DNA of 64,000 nucleotides from an uncultured Eubacteriales bacterium (GTDB lineage: Bacteria; Bacillota; Clostridia; Peptostreptococcales; Anaerovoracaceae), in assembly GCA_900542295.1 (NCBI GenBank), contig UQNJ01000002.1:135606-199605 (forward strand). Reading direction: 5' to 3'. Each line of letters begins with the position of its first letter. The first letter of the stretch is position 1. Both the position numbers and the translations under genes were made by a program. A model generated the notes under the pieces. That model made no database searches, was not told the origin of the DNA, and worked only from the letters and a program-made list of their open reading frames with translations. This document shows positions 51,196-59,812 of the stretch, in pieces.

Positions 51196-51627
51196 TCAGA
51201 AATTATATTCGGCCAGTGCATTTGCAAAGTCCTCTGCATCCATTCTGTTATCATTTTCAGGAGCTTCCCAGACATTCTTACTCCAGATTTCTATCTTAGA
51301 CATCGCTCCCATGGTAACCAATTCCTTCTCTATACCTGCATATTCTCTCAATTCTGCCGGTATCACTATTCTTCCCTGTTTATCAAATTCACATTCGGCA
51401 GCATTAGCGCAAAAATGCCTTATAAATGCTCTGACTTTAGGATCAGATTCCGGAAGCTTCGCAATCTTTTCCATCTGTCCTTCCCAATCATCTTCTGTAT
51501 ATATATACAGACATTTGTCAAGGCCTTTAGTTAATATGCATCTATTTCCAAGCCCTGCTCTAAGCTTTGCGGGAACAATCATTCTGTTCTTTTCATCTAT
51601 GGAATTGTAAACCGTTCCCATGAACAT
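51196..51627 (-). CDS. mraZ: transcriptional regulator MraZ
   Basis: The 143-residue protein has two AbrB-like SpoVT repeats, each with the DxxxR signature: NSIDEKNRMIVPAKLR and FDKQGRIVIPAELREYAG. MraZ represses its own dcw operon by binding short direct repeats. The start at 51627 follows AGGGGA by 8 nt and gives the normal N-terminus; an upstream frame adds ten unrelated residues. First gene of the 15-kb dcw cluster. Confidence 0.95.
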   Translation of the reverse strand: MFMGTVYNSIDEKNRMIVPAKLRAGLGNRCILTKGLDKCLYIYTEDDWEGQMEKIAKLPESDPKVRAFIRHFCANAAECEFDKQGRIVIPAELREYAGIEKELVTMGAMSKIEIWSKNVWEAPENDNRMDAEDFANALAEYNF

Positions 51628-51683
51628 AACTTGTTCCCCTTTCCTCAAAAAATCCAATTACATTTTTAGAGTTTATATTAATA

Positions 51684-51714
51684 CCACTATACACCATTTT
51701 TAACCACTTTACAA
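51684..51714 (-). promoter_or_regulatory. dcw promoter overlapped by three MraZ boxes
   Basis: The promoter is TTGTAA (51709-51714), a 17-bp spacer and TATAGT (51686-51691). Lying across it are three 7-bp repeats each separated by 3 nt: AAAGTGG (51704-51710), AAAATGG (51694-51700) and ATAGTGG (51684-51690). This is the AAAGTG(T/G)-N3 pattern described for MraZ boxes in Mollicutes. Binding would block RNA polymerase; mraZ is the first gene downstream. Confidence 0.85.
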
Positions 51715-51741
51715 TACTATTTTAGGTTTTTTTGAGTTTAT

Positions 51742-51771
51742 TTCACCACATCAAAGAAAACTTCATATAAT
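51742..51771 (+). promoter_or_regulatory. candidate promoter of the Cys-rich gene
   Basis: CATATAAT (51764-51771) resembles the -10 of sporulation sigma factors SigE/SigK as well as sigma-A (TATAAT). The only -35-like match for sigma-A is TTCACC at 51742-51747, 18 bp upstream. Which sigma factor uses it cannot be decided from sequence. Confidence 0.4.
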
Positions 51772-51807
51772 GTAATATCCAATTTTTTATAGAGAGGATT
51801 GTTTAAA

Positions 51808-52992
51808 ATGAATTGTTTAAAAAATAATTGCGCTTGTAAAAGCAAGGGAAGCAATTTAGTATATCTGACAAAAGTCTTTTTTGATGCCGAAGAAAATGCT
51901 TCTCCAATACTGACGCCTATCACAAATTATACAGAATTCACACAGCAGCTTAGCATAGGCGGCGGATGCTCTGAAACTCAACAGCCTGTATGCTGTAATA
52001 TATGCCATGAAATCTGCTGTTGCTGCTGTAATACTGGAAATAATTGCTCAGGTTTTGAAGTTACTCCGTGTACAACATTTGAAATAACCAACGCATTTGT
52101 AGTTACCCGATCCTTTAATATTGCAAATGCATCACCTGAAACCAACCCTCAAATAACAGTAGACGGAATACCTGTAACAAATGTGACCTCTGAGGGAGGG
52201 CAGTTTCTCGGAGACATCAGCAATATAATGTCAGAAATATCCAAGTGCCCATGCACTTCTTCTTGTCTCAATAATTGCCCCGGAAACTTTGTGTTCCTTT
52301 CGGTGACCGGACCATGGAACCTAAGCGCTGTGATAGTTCTTGAGGGTAAGGCTTACGATAACGGCAAGGCCTGCAATTTCAGATTGTGCTTTACAACATT
52401 GGATGAAAGACCTCTGCCTGTATCCGGCAATTCTTCATTTGCTTTCTGCGGTGTGGAAATTCCTTGCCAGACAGGCGGAATTTCTCCGTCGCTGCTGTTC
52501 GACTTTGATGCATGTGCTTCACTTCTTAATCCTGTTCTTACTGCAACCTCCGATTGCAATATTCTGCTGCGAGGTTCTTTAGTTGTAACTCCTACGGCAA
52601 GGCTCAGGGTTACAAGACCTTCGTTGTTTAGTATAAATGCTTCGGAAATAAATGCTCCTTGCGATGACTTGGGTCAATGTAATCCTTGCAATCCTACTGA
52701 AGCAAATTGCCTGACAGTTCCGGAAGATGAATGTTGCTGCGGCCATCCTGCAGTAAACAGGGTTGACGAAATCCTTAGCAATTCTAATTATTCAGGAAAC
52801 AATATGCAATCCTGCGGATGCATGCAAGACGAAAGCTGCGGATGCGGATGTGCACAAGAAAAAGGCTGCGGATGCGGATGTGGCGACAATAGCTGCGGAT
52901 GCACTTCCCACCGCAATGAAAGAGCAAGAAACCAGTCAAATTACGCAAATATCACTTGTCAGTGCTGCGATACCAACGGCTACAGTTTTTAA
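51808..52992 (+). CDS. cysteine-rich protein (about 11% Cys), possible spore-surface structural protein
   Basis: The 394-residue protein has about 44 cysteines. They cluster at the start (MNCLKNNCACK), at about 58-78 (CCNICHEICCCCCN), in the middle, and in a repetitive tail of CGC/GCGCG units (CGCMQDESCGCGCAQEKGCG). Between the clusters are Thr/Asn/Val-rich, beta-like segments (FEITNAFVVTRSFNIANASP). There is no signal peptide or membrane helix. I do not recognise the family. Highly cross-linked spore coat and exosporium proteins (for example CdeC and CotY types) have such composition, so a spore-surface role is a reasonable guess. The start at 51808 has GAGAGGA upstream. It is divergent from mraZ and has its own terminator. 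Confidence 0.8.
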   Translation: MNCLKNNCACKSKGSNLVYLTKVFFDAEENASPILTPITNYTEFTQQLSIGGGCSETQQPVCCNICHEICCCCCNTGNNCSGFEVTPCTTFEITNAFVVTRSFNIANASPETNPQITVDGIPVTNVTSEGGQFLGDISNIMSEISKCPCTSSCLNNCPGNFVFLSVTGPWNLSAVIVLEGKAYDNGKACNFRLCFTTLDERPLPVSGNSSFAFCGVEIPCQTGGISPSLLFDFDACASLLNPVLTATSDCNILLRGSLVVTPTARLRVTRPSLFSINASEINAPCDDLGQCNPCNPTEANCLTVPEDECCCGHPAVNRVDEILSNSNYSGNNMQSCGCMQDESCGCGCAQEKGCGCGCGDNSCGCTSHRNERARNQSNYANITCQCCDTNGYSF

Positions 52993-53031
52993 CAGATGAA
53001 ATATTCAATTTCAAAAGACAAATTCAAATAC

Positions 53032-53067
53032 AAAAAACCCGGAAAGCTTTTGAGCCTTCCGGGTTTT
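53032..53067 (+). terminator. intrinsic terminator of the Cys-rich gene
   Basis: ACCCGGAAAG pairs with CCTTCCGGGT across a loop CTTTTGAG, with T run after. A-rich on the other side, so it may also serve the convergent small gene at 53082. Confidence 0.9.
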
Positions 53068-53081
53068 ATAGTATGTTGAAA

Positions 53082-53306
53082 TCAGAATTTATTTTTTTTG
53101 TTTATGCGTGTCTTATATTTGTTCTTGCGATGACTGAATATCGTCTTTTTTCTTCCGGGTAAACGTTTATGTATATTTCTGATAATATCTCTTATTATCA
53201 GAATAACGATAAGAGTCAGCACCCCTATCACAGCCAAGCCCAACACTTCGTTCACATGAAGAGTTCCATCATGGGCAATATGAAGATTGTCTAAAAATTC
53301 TTTCAT
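53082..53306 (-). CDS. small single-pass membrane protein
   Basis: The 74-residue protein has one membrane helix (about 22-44; EVLGLAVIGVLTLIVILIIR) and a strongly basic C-terminus (KRLPGRKKTIFSHRKNKYKT). The start at 53306 follows GGGAG by 7 nt. I do not recognise a family. It is convergent with the Cys-rich gene and shares its terminator region. Confidence 0.6.
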   Translation of the reverse strand: MKEFLDNLHIAHDGTLHVNEVLGLAVIGVLTLIVILIIRDIIRNIHKRLPGRKKTIFSHRKNKYKTRINKKNKF

Positions 53307-53439
53307 TTTCAATCTCCCTCTCTATAAATTTGGCTTAACTGTATAAATTATACCATGTTTTTACAAAAAAAGCAAAGTATATTGTTTATTCATAGGAAAA
53401 ATACTTATATTAAAGACTTTTTAAAGGTGGGGATTATTT

Positions 53440-54537
53440 ATGCTATCTTACAAAACAAAAAATATATTGGGACTTCTGCTCATATTTGTTCCTTCTGCTG
53501 GTTTTATTTTTTCTCACAGCTTTCTGCTTTCAAATGCTTTTTTTACTGTTTCTCTTGTTATCGGCATATTATGCGAAAGTATGCTTTACAGGATTTTTTC
53601 ACTTCCTCTATGGCTAAGTTTCAATATATCCTTCTTTGCTTTTTCAGCGCTTACAATCACTTACTTTCCCGACAATGCCGCAGCATATATATCCTATGTG
53701 CTTCTTGGATTCTGTTCCGGAGGCCTTATATTTATACTGCCTCCAAATATTATAATAGGCTGGTTTTTTTATGATAAAGCAAGAACCATGGGTTATGTTA
53801 CAAGTATAGGTATCCTTCTTTCTCTGTTATCATCCTTCCTCTTTAACACAGCACCTGCATTATTCATCATTATTTCCTTTATATCAATGGTTTTCTCTTC
53901 TCTCATCATAATTCAATCTCCTCCCCATATAACTGTGGACATTTTCCTTGACGGCACCAGGCACAACAAGAAAAACCGCATAAAACTCTCTGCTTTCTTT
54001 TTCCTCATTTCCCTATCTCTGACATTTGCATACATTATCGGGTATGACTCTGTTTCTTTTATCTTTAACTTTTCTGCCGTTTCTGCCAAAAGCTCGGTAA
54101 ATGGCATTTTAACTGTTTTAAGTATGGCAGCAGGTCCCGTTGTATCTTCAATGTTTATAAACAAGAAAGGAATATATGCAGGCTCTGTGCTTCTCATATT
54201 TCTTTCGGAGCTGTCTGTAATGTGCGCGGGATTTTATTCGTCCCGGACATTCATGTCTTATATAGGCTGCGTCGCCTTTGGTGCGGCAGCATCATCTTCT
54301 ATGGTTATATGCCCTCTTTCTGTATATTACATGATGGGCTGCTCATCATATAATAAAAATTTAGGTGTAATATCTTCTTTTATGCCTCTGGGGGCAGCTT
54401 TTCTCCTGCTTTATAACAATTCGGGCAGTGAAGAATTTTTATCATCGCAATCTGTAATAAGTGTGTTGTTTATTTTAGCTGTAAGCTTCTTCACCATTTT
54501 TTCAGCATGGAAACACCGTTTGGTACTTTTAAAATGA
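53440..54537 (+). CDS. polytopic membrane protein, probably MFS-like transporter
   Basis: The 365-residue protein has about ten to twelve hydrophobic helices and few charged residues. A GWFFYDKARTMGYVTSIG segment after the fourth helix resembles the loop 2-3 signature region of major facilitator proteins (G-x3-D-x-R-x-G). Substrate unknown. The start at 53440 has AGGTGGGG 8 nt upstream. It lies ahead of an ABC transporter operon with a 48-bp gap and could be part of it. Confidence 0.65.
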   Translation: MLSYKTKNILGLLLIFVPSAGFIFSHSFLLSNAFFTVSLVIGILCESMLYRIFSLPLWLSFNISFFAFSALTITYFPDNAAAYISYVLLGFCSGGLIFILPPNIIIGWFFYDKARTMGYVTSIGILLSLLSSFLFNTAPALFIIISFISMVFSSLIIIQSPPHITVDIFLDGTRHNKKNRIKLSAFFFLISLSLTFAYIIGYDSVSFIFNFSAVSAKSSVNGILTVLSMAAGPVVSSMFINKKGIYAGSVLLIFLSELSVMCAGFYSSRTFMSYIGCVAFGAAASSSMVICPLSVYYMMGCSSYNKNLGVISSFMPLGAAFLLLYNNSGSEEFLSSQSVISVLFILAVSFFTIFSAWKHRLVLLK

Positions 54538-54585
54538 CTCGGCTTGTGTTAAAATTTTTGTAATAAAATAAATCCGGAGGCTAGT

Positions 54586-55290
54586 ATGTCAGCGTTCGTT
54601 AAATTTGAAAATGTAAGAAAAGTATACAAGATGGGCGAAGTCTCGATAGAAGCGCTTAGAGATACTTCTTTCGAAATTGAAAAAGGTGAAATATGTGTTA
54701 TAGTCGGCCCGTCGGGAGCCGGAAAAACAACACTTCTCAATATTTTGGGAGGTATGGATACACTCACCTCTGGCAGCGTCTATCTCGAAAATGAAAAAAT
54801 TTCAGACTACAGTCAGAAAAAACTCACTACATACAGAAGGTATGCAGTAGGTTTCGTATTTCAGTTTTACAACCTTGTGCAAAACCTTACCGCACTCGAA
54901 AACGTATCTCTTGCAACACAAATATGCAAGAACCCAATGGATTCAAGAGAAGCGCTGGAAAAGGTGGGTCTTGCAGACAGAACCGATAATTTTCCTTCAC
55001 AGCTTTCAGGAGGAGAACAGCAGAGAGTCGCAATCGCAAGAGCACTTGCAAAAAATCCTAAGCTGCTTCTCTGTGATGAGCCTACGGGAGCTTTAGACTA
55101 CAATACCGGAAAATCCATACTGAAACTTCTTCAGGATACTGCACTGAAAACAGGCATGACTGTAATAATAATAACTCACAATCAGGCCATAACGCCTATG
55201 GCAGACAGAGTTATTCATGTAAAGAACGGCACAGTTGTTTCCGTAGAGCAAAACGAAAAACCAATGCCGATTGAACAAATAGAATGGTGA
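54586..55290 (+). CDS. ABC transporter ATP-binding protein (MacB/LolD type)
   Basis: The 234-residue ATPase has Walker A VGPSGAGKTTLLN (about 40-52), signature LSGGEQQRVAIARAL, Walker B LLLCDEPTGALD and switch His in IIITHNQ. This subfamily pairs with FtsX-like permeases for lipoprotein, peptide or antibiotic export. The start at 54586 has GGAGG 5 nt upstream. The permease gene follows after 19 bp. Confidence 0.93.
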   Translation: MSAFVKFENVRKVYKMGEVSIEALRDTSFEIEKGEICVIVGPSGAGKTTLLNILGGMDTLTSGSVYLENEKISDYSQKKLTTYRRYAVGFVFQFYNLVQNLTALENVSLATQICKNPMDSREALEKVGLADRTDNFPSQLSGGEQQRVAIARALAKNPKLLLCDEPTGALDYNTGKSILKLLQDTALKTGMTVIIITHNQAITPMADRVIHVKNGTVVSVEQNEKPMPIEQIEW

Positions 55291-55309
55291 TTTTTTCAGG
55301 AGGTTCGTT

Positions 55310-58252
55310 ATGAAAAATATAATGTTCAAGTCGACCCTTCGGGAAATAAAAGGCAGCTTCGGCAGATGGTTTGCAATTTTCGCAATAATCGCTCTTGGAG
55401 TAGGTTTTTTTTGCGGCCTTAAGGTATGCAAATCGGCATTTCTCGAAACAGGCAATACATACTTGAACGAGCATAATTTTTTCGACTACCGGCTTGTATC
55501 AACTTTAGGACTTGAAGATGAAGACGTGGAAAGCATCTCCAATCTTTCAGATGTCAAATATGCTGAAGGATCGTTTTCTGCCGATGTGCTGATAACCGAA
55601 GAAGGTTCGGACTCAGGCGAGGCAGTAACTAAATTTATTACTGTTTCCGATCATATAAACACTCCTTCTCTCAAAGCCGGACGTATGCCTGAAACAGGCA
55701 GTGAATGTCTTGCTGACCCCCAGAAATTTACAGAAGACGACATAGGCAAGACTATCAAGGTAAGCTCCTCAAACAGCAGTGAAACTATGGATATGCTTGC
55801 CTACGATACCTATACTATTACAGGTATTGCCGATTCTCCACTGTATCTCAACTTTGAAAGAGGTTCCTCTTCTATAGGCGACGGCAGTATATCATTTTTT
55901 ATTATGGTGCCAAGAGAGGGCTTTTCCTCAGACATATTCACAGAGGTATATGTTAAGCTTAACGGCTCCGCATTCATATTCAGCGAAGAATACGATGAAA
56001 TCATCGAACGCTCAGAAAACCCCCTTACAGAAGCATTGGGAAAAGCTTCGGAAAGACGCTATCTGTCTGTTGTTGACGATGCTAAGAAGCAGACAGATGA
56101 CGGACTGTTGCAAATTGAAGACAGTCGAAAAGAGCTTTCTGACTCGGAGCAAAAGCTTAAAGCTTCCGAAGCAGAAATCAAAAATAAAGAAAAAGAACTA
56201 AATGAAAAACAAGCCCTTGTAAACGATGGGCTTCTTAAATACAATGCAGGAGTGGAGGAATATAACAGTCAGCGTTCCTCAGCCTATTCCCAGCTTGAAG
56301 CTTATTACAAGCAGGGTATGATTACAGAAGATCAGTACAATTACCAAAAGGCAGCTCTTGATAATGAGTTCGCAAAAAGCTGGAATACTCTTCAATCTTC
56401 AAAATCAGAACTCGATAAAAGTCAATCATTGATAGACAAAGGACAAAGTCAGCTCAACTCTGCTAAAAAAGAGATCTCATACGGCTTCAAAAAAATAAAT
56501 GACGGAAAAGCAGAGTTAAAAAAAGCCGAGGCTGAGCTTGCCGATGCACAAAAAGAGATTGACGAAATCGAATATCCCGACTCCTATGTTCTTGACAGAA
56601 ATACCAACATAGGTTATGTATGTTTCGATAATGACACAAGCATAGTAGAAGGCATTGCCAAGGTATTTCCGGCATTCTTCTTTCTTGTTGCCGCACTCGT
56701 CTGCATTACTACCATGAGCCGTATGATAGAAGAGCAGCGTACACAGATAGGAGTTTTAAAAGCCCTTGGTTATAGTGAAAAACAGATAATCAGCAAATAT
56801 CTGTTCTATTCGGGAAGTTCTGCTATATCAGGCGGAATTCTAGGATTTTTTGCAGGAACATATATATTTACATGGGTAATATGGGAAGCCTACAAAATGA
56901 TGTATGAATTTTCTGATGTTATCTTCGTATTTGACTGGACTACAGGACTTTTGGCATTGCTTGCCGCAATAATATGCTCCGCAGGCACTACTTTTTATTC
57001 ATGTTACCATGAGCTCACTCGTGTCCCTGCCGAGCTTATAAGACCAAAAGCTCCTTCTTCCGGAAAAAGAATATTCCTGGAACATGTCGGTTTCATATGG
57101 GATCGTCTTAAATTTTTGCAGAAGGTTTCTATTAGAAATGTTTTCAGATATAAGAAACGATTTTTCATGATGGTACTGGGAATTTGCGGCTGCACCGCCC
57201 TTCTCGTTACAGGTTTCGGTATCCGTGACTCCATAAAAAATGTAGTTTCAATGCAGTACGATGAAATTTTCCATATAGATTACGAGGTCACATTTAACCA
57301 TAATATGAACGATAACGATTGTGCAAAGTTTCTGGAAGAAAACAGCGAATATGCAGATGACTGTCTCTTCCTTTATACCGGCTCCGTCGATGCGAGACAA
57401 AATGACCTTATAAAATCCGTAAACCTTGTTGTAAGTGACGGTGGTTCACATTTTGAAGAATTCATAAGCCTTCATAATGATGATGGTTCTGTTGAATATC
57501 CGGGAGACGGCGAGGGCGTAATCAACAGTAACCTTGCAGAAAATCTTAATATAAAGGTAGGAGACAGCTTTACGGTATACGACAGTGAAATGAATCCTCT
57601 CACTGTAAAAATTATCGGACTTTGCGATAACTATGTTTATAATTATCTTTATATAAATGAGTCCACTTACAAATCTGTATGGGGTGCTCCTGAAATCAAC
57701 TCTGCATATGTAAAAGGCATCAGAACCGATGATGATCAGCTTGCCGGCGACCCTCATGAAGCAGGTTCGGCAATCATGAACTCTTCCAATGTATCCGCAG
57801 TAACGATAATTCAGGATTTCAGAAACCGCATAGACAATATGATGGTAAGTCTTGATTATGTAGTTGCTTTGATTACATTGTCAGCAGCTGCATTGGCATT
57901 CATTGTTCTCTATAATCTGACAAATATAAATATAACGGAACGAATTCGCGAAATAGCAACAATTAAAGTTTTGGGATTCTATCCAAGGGAAACTTCCTCC
58001 TATGTTTTCAGAGAAAACATAGCTTTGACGGCAATTGCTGCAATAGTCGGTCTTCCCCTAGGCAAAATGCTTCATGCATTTGCCATGAGCAAAATACAAG
58101 TAGATCTTTTAAGCTTTGATGTCCGAATCTCATTGTTGAGTTACATTCTTGCAATAGCAGGTACTTTCGCCTTCGCTGCAATAATAAATCTTGTGATGAG
58201 ACGAAAAATAGATAAGATAAGCATGACAGAATCACTTAAATCTATAGAATAA
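55310..58252 (+). CDS. FtsX-family ABC permease with long extracellular coiled coil
   Basis: The 980-residue permease has one helix near the N-terminus (about 15-40), a large extracytoplasmic region and two FtsX domains of three and four helices (about 450-590 and 840-975). Between residues about 255 and 425 a coiled coil (KELSDSEQKLKASEAEIKNK; ELKKAEAELADAQKEIDEIE) would project from the membrane. It shares the RIREIATIKVLGF and QRTQIGVLKALGY coupling motifs typical of the family. It works with the adjacent ATPase. The substrate is unknown; the architecture resembles peptide-sensing or efflux permeases (BceB-like only in general fold). A large hairpin terminator follows. Confidence 0.92.
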   Translation: MKNIMFKSTLREIKGSFGRWFAIFAIIALGVGFFCGLKVCKSAFLETGNTYLNEHNFFDYRLVSTLGLEDEDVESISNLSDVKYAEGSFSADVLITEEGSDSGEAVTKFITVSDHINTPSLKAGRMPETGSECLADPQKFTEDDIGKTIKVSSSNSSETMDMLAYDTYTITGIADSPLYLNFERGSSSIGDGSISFFIMVPREGFSSDIFTEVYVKLNGSAFIFSEEYDEIIERSENPLTEALGKASERRYLSVVDDAKKQTDDGLLQIEDSRKELSDSEQKLKASEAEIKNKEKELNEKQALVNDGLLKYNAGVEEYNSQRSSAYSQLEAYYKQGMITEDQYNYQKAALDNEFAKSWNTLQSSKSELDKSQSLIDKGQSQLNSAKKEISYGFKKINDGKAELKKAEAELADAQKEIDEIEYPDSYVLDRNTNIGYVCFDNDTSIVEGIAKVFPAFFFLVAALVCITTMSRMIEEQRTQIGVLKALGYSEKQIISKYLFYSGSSAISGGILGFFAGTYIFTWVIWEAYKMMYEFSDVIFVFDWTTGLLALLAAIICSAGTTFYSCYHELTRVPAELIRPKAPSSGKRIFLEHVGFIWDRLKFLQKVSIRNVFRYKKRFFMMVLGICGCTALLVTGFGIRDSIKNVVSMQYDEIFHIDYEVTFNHNMNDNDCAKFLEENSEYADDCLFLYTGSVDARQNDLIKSVNLVVSDGGSHFEEFISLHNDDGSVEYPGDGEGVINSNLAENLNIKVGDSFTVYDSEMNPLTVKIIGLCDNYVYNYLYINESTYKSVWGAPEINSAYVKGIRTDDDQLAGDPHEAGSAIMNSSNVSAVTIIQDFRNRIDNMMVSLDYVVALITLSAAALAFIVLYNLTNINITERIREIATIKVLGFYPRETSSYVFRENIALTAIAAIVGLPLGKMLHAFAMSKIQVDLLSFDVRISLLSYILAIAGTFAFAAIINLVMRRKIDKISMTESLKSIE

Positions 58253-58276
58253 AAACAAAGCTATATAATAAAAAAT

Positions 58277-58348
58277 ACGGATGAAATTGTACAAGTCTAT
58301 CTTTGCATTATATTAAGTGCTGAAGACTCTCGTTTCATCCGTTTTTTT
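58277..58348 (+). terminator. terminator after the ABC permease
   Basis: ACGGATGAAA (58277-58286) pairs with TTTCATCCGT (58333-58342) and is followed by seven T. A nested AGTCT/AGACT pair lies in the loop. Confidence 0.8.
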
Positions 58349-58361
58349 ATTTTGTTATTCA

Positions 58362-59096
58362 CTACATCTTTATTATGCCGACTTCTGCTGCAATATTTAC
58401 TTCTCCGCTTGATTTAATCGTCTTAAATACATAGTGACAACTGTCCGTTCTGTTTCTCATAACTGTAAGAACATCTCCAAGGGGAGCTTCTTTGCTGTAG
58501 TGTATTCTTAAAGATTCTACCCTATGGGTTCCCTCTGCAAGCTCCGGAATATAATTGCACAATATATCCGCATAATATGTATTGTTCATATGACCGTTAT
58601 AATCAAGGTCTGTATAAGACACCTTATACTTTCCTACTTCTTCCAATTCAAGTTCCTTGGGAATTTTAAATTTATTTTCAAAAATCTCTCTGCTTTCGCC
58701 TATTGAATAGTTGGAACTATCAATAGCATCAACCTTGAGTACTTTTCTCGTTTCTATATCTACCAGCGCCCATTGTGACATCACATCCACAACAGGTTTT
58801 TCGTCACGGGTTATGGCATATACTCTCGGCCATGTGGCTCTTACAGCTGTACAAGGCCATGAATATACCTTAAGAGGCTGATCAAAATACAAAGTATCAT
58901 ATATTTTAAGATCAAGCCTGTTAAGCATCATAGCTTTGCCTTCTTTTAGCAATTCATCATATGAAGGTCTGTCAAGCGCCATCTGTCTGCGCCCTGCGTC
59001 TTGAGTAATCTGCAATATTCCGGAAAGCTTAGCAATCTTTCTGTTATCGCATCTATATGTATCCAATCTGTTTTCTTCAAAATACAATTCTTTCAT
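58362..59096 (-). CDS. acyl-ACP thioesterase (FatA/FatB-like)
   Basis: The 244-residue protein has two hotdog domains. The N-terminal one includes LSGILQITQDAGRRQMALDR, the C-terminal one YKVSYTDLDYNGHMNNTYYA with the catalytic-like Asp-Asn-His neighbourhood. It hydrolyses acyl-ACP to free fatty acid in anaerobes. Start at 59096 has GGGGGT upstream. Convergent with the ABC permease. Confidence 0.9.
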   Translation of the reverse strand: MKELYFEENRLDTYRCDNRKIAKLSGILQITQDAGRRQMALDRPSYDELLKEGKAMMLNRLDLKIYDTLYFDQPLKVYSWPCTAVRATWPRVYAITRDEKPVVDVMSQWALVDIETRKVLKVDAIDSSNYSIGESREIFENKFKIPKELELEEVGKYKVSYTDLDYNGHMNNTYYADILCNYIPELAEGTHRVESLRIHYSKEAPLGDVLTVMRNRTDSCHYVFKTIKSSGEVNIAAEVGIIKM

Positions 59097-59206
59097 AATA
59101 CCTTACCCCCTAACGTTATTTTAAACTTATAATTTTAAAAAGCAGAAAATACAGCAAATATGTAAAAGCGACAAAGCAAATAATATTGCCCGGCCGCTTC
59201 CTCTTT

Positions 59207-59740
59207 TTAGTAGTTTTCCGGCTTGACTTGAAAATATGATTGCAGGTGCTCGCACACAGGGCATATCGACGGAGCCGCAGTTCCATAATACTCATGTCCG
59301 CAGTTTCGGCACTGCCATAACACTTCTCCGTCTTTTTCAAAAACTCTTTCGGATGTCACATTATCTATAAGTCTGCGATATCTTTCTTCATGGGTTTTTT
59401 CTATAACAGCTACCATTCTGAATTTTGCGGCAATTTCCGTGAAACCCTCTTCATCAGCCTCTCTTGCGAACTTATCATACATTTCTGTCCACTCGTAATT
59501 CTCTCCTGCAGCACCTGCCAGAAGATTTTCTTTCGTATTACCGATGCCTCCCAAAAGCTTGAACCAGATTTCAGCATGTTCCTTTTCATTGTCTGCTGTT
59601 TCCTCAAATATTGCAGCTATCTGCTCATAACCCTCGTTTTTTGCTACACTCGCATAGTATGTGTATTTGTTTCTCGCCTGGGATTCACCTGAATATGCAG
59701 CCATCAAATTGGCTTCTGTTTTGGAATTTTCAAGTTTCAT
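59207..59740 (-). CDS. rbr: rubrerythrin
   Basis: The 177-residue protein has a ferritin-like diiron domain (NLMAAYSGESQARNKYTYYA, EETADNEKEHAEIWFK, VIEKTHEERYRRL) and a C-terminal rubredoxin-type iron centre (WQCRNCGHEYYG ... CPVCEHLQSYF). It reduces hydrogen peroxide in anaerobes. Start has AGGAGG 7 nt upstream. Located after proC on the same strand with a 72-bp gap. Confidence 0.96.
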   Translation of the reverse strand: MKLENSKTEANLMAAYSGESQARNKYTYYASVAKNEGYEQIAAIFEETADNEKEHAEIWFKLLGGIGNTKENLLAGAAGENYEWTEMYDKFAREADEEGFTEIAAKFRMVAVIEKTHEERYRRLIDNVTSERVFEKDGEVLWQCRNCGHEYYGTAAPSICPVCEHLQSYFQVKPENY

Positions 59741-59812
59741 TTCTGTTCCTCCTAAATAATCTCTGCAATGTTATTTTTTCCGTCAAGCAAAAGATTATAC
59801 AGGAACAAAAGC

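Noticed and set aside
51808..52992. Metallothionein
   Set aside because: Too long and too rich in beta-like, hydroxylated segments; metallothioneins are much smaller. Metal binding by the tail remains possible.
53440..54537. Calling this gene a spore germination or multidrug permease
   Set aside because: Only a general MFS-like pattern is visible; no specific motif supports either.
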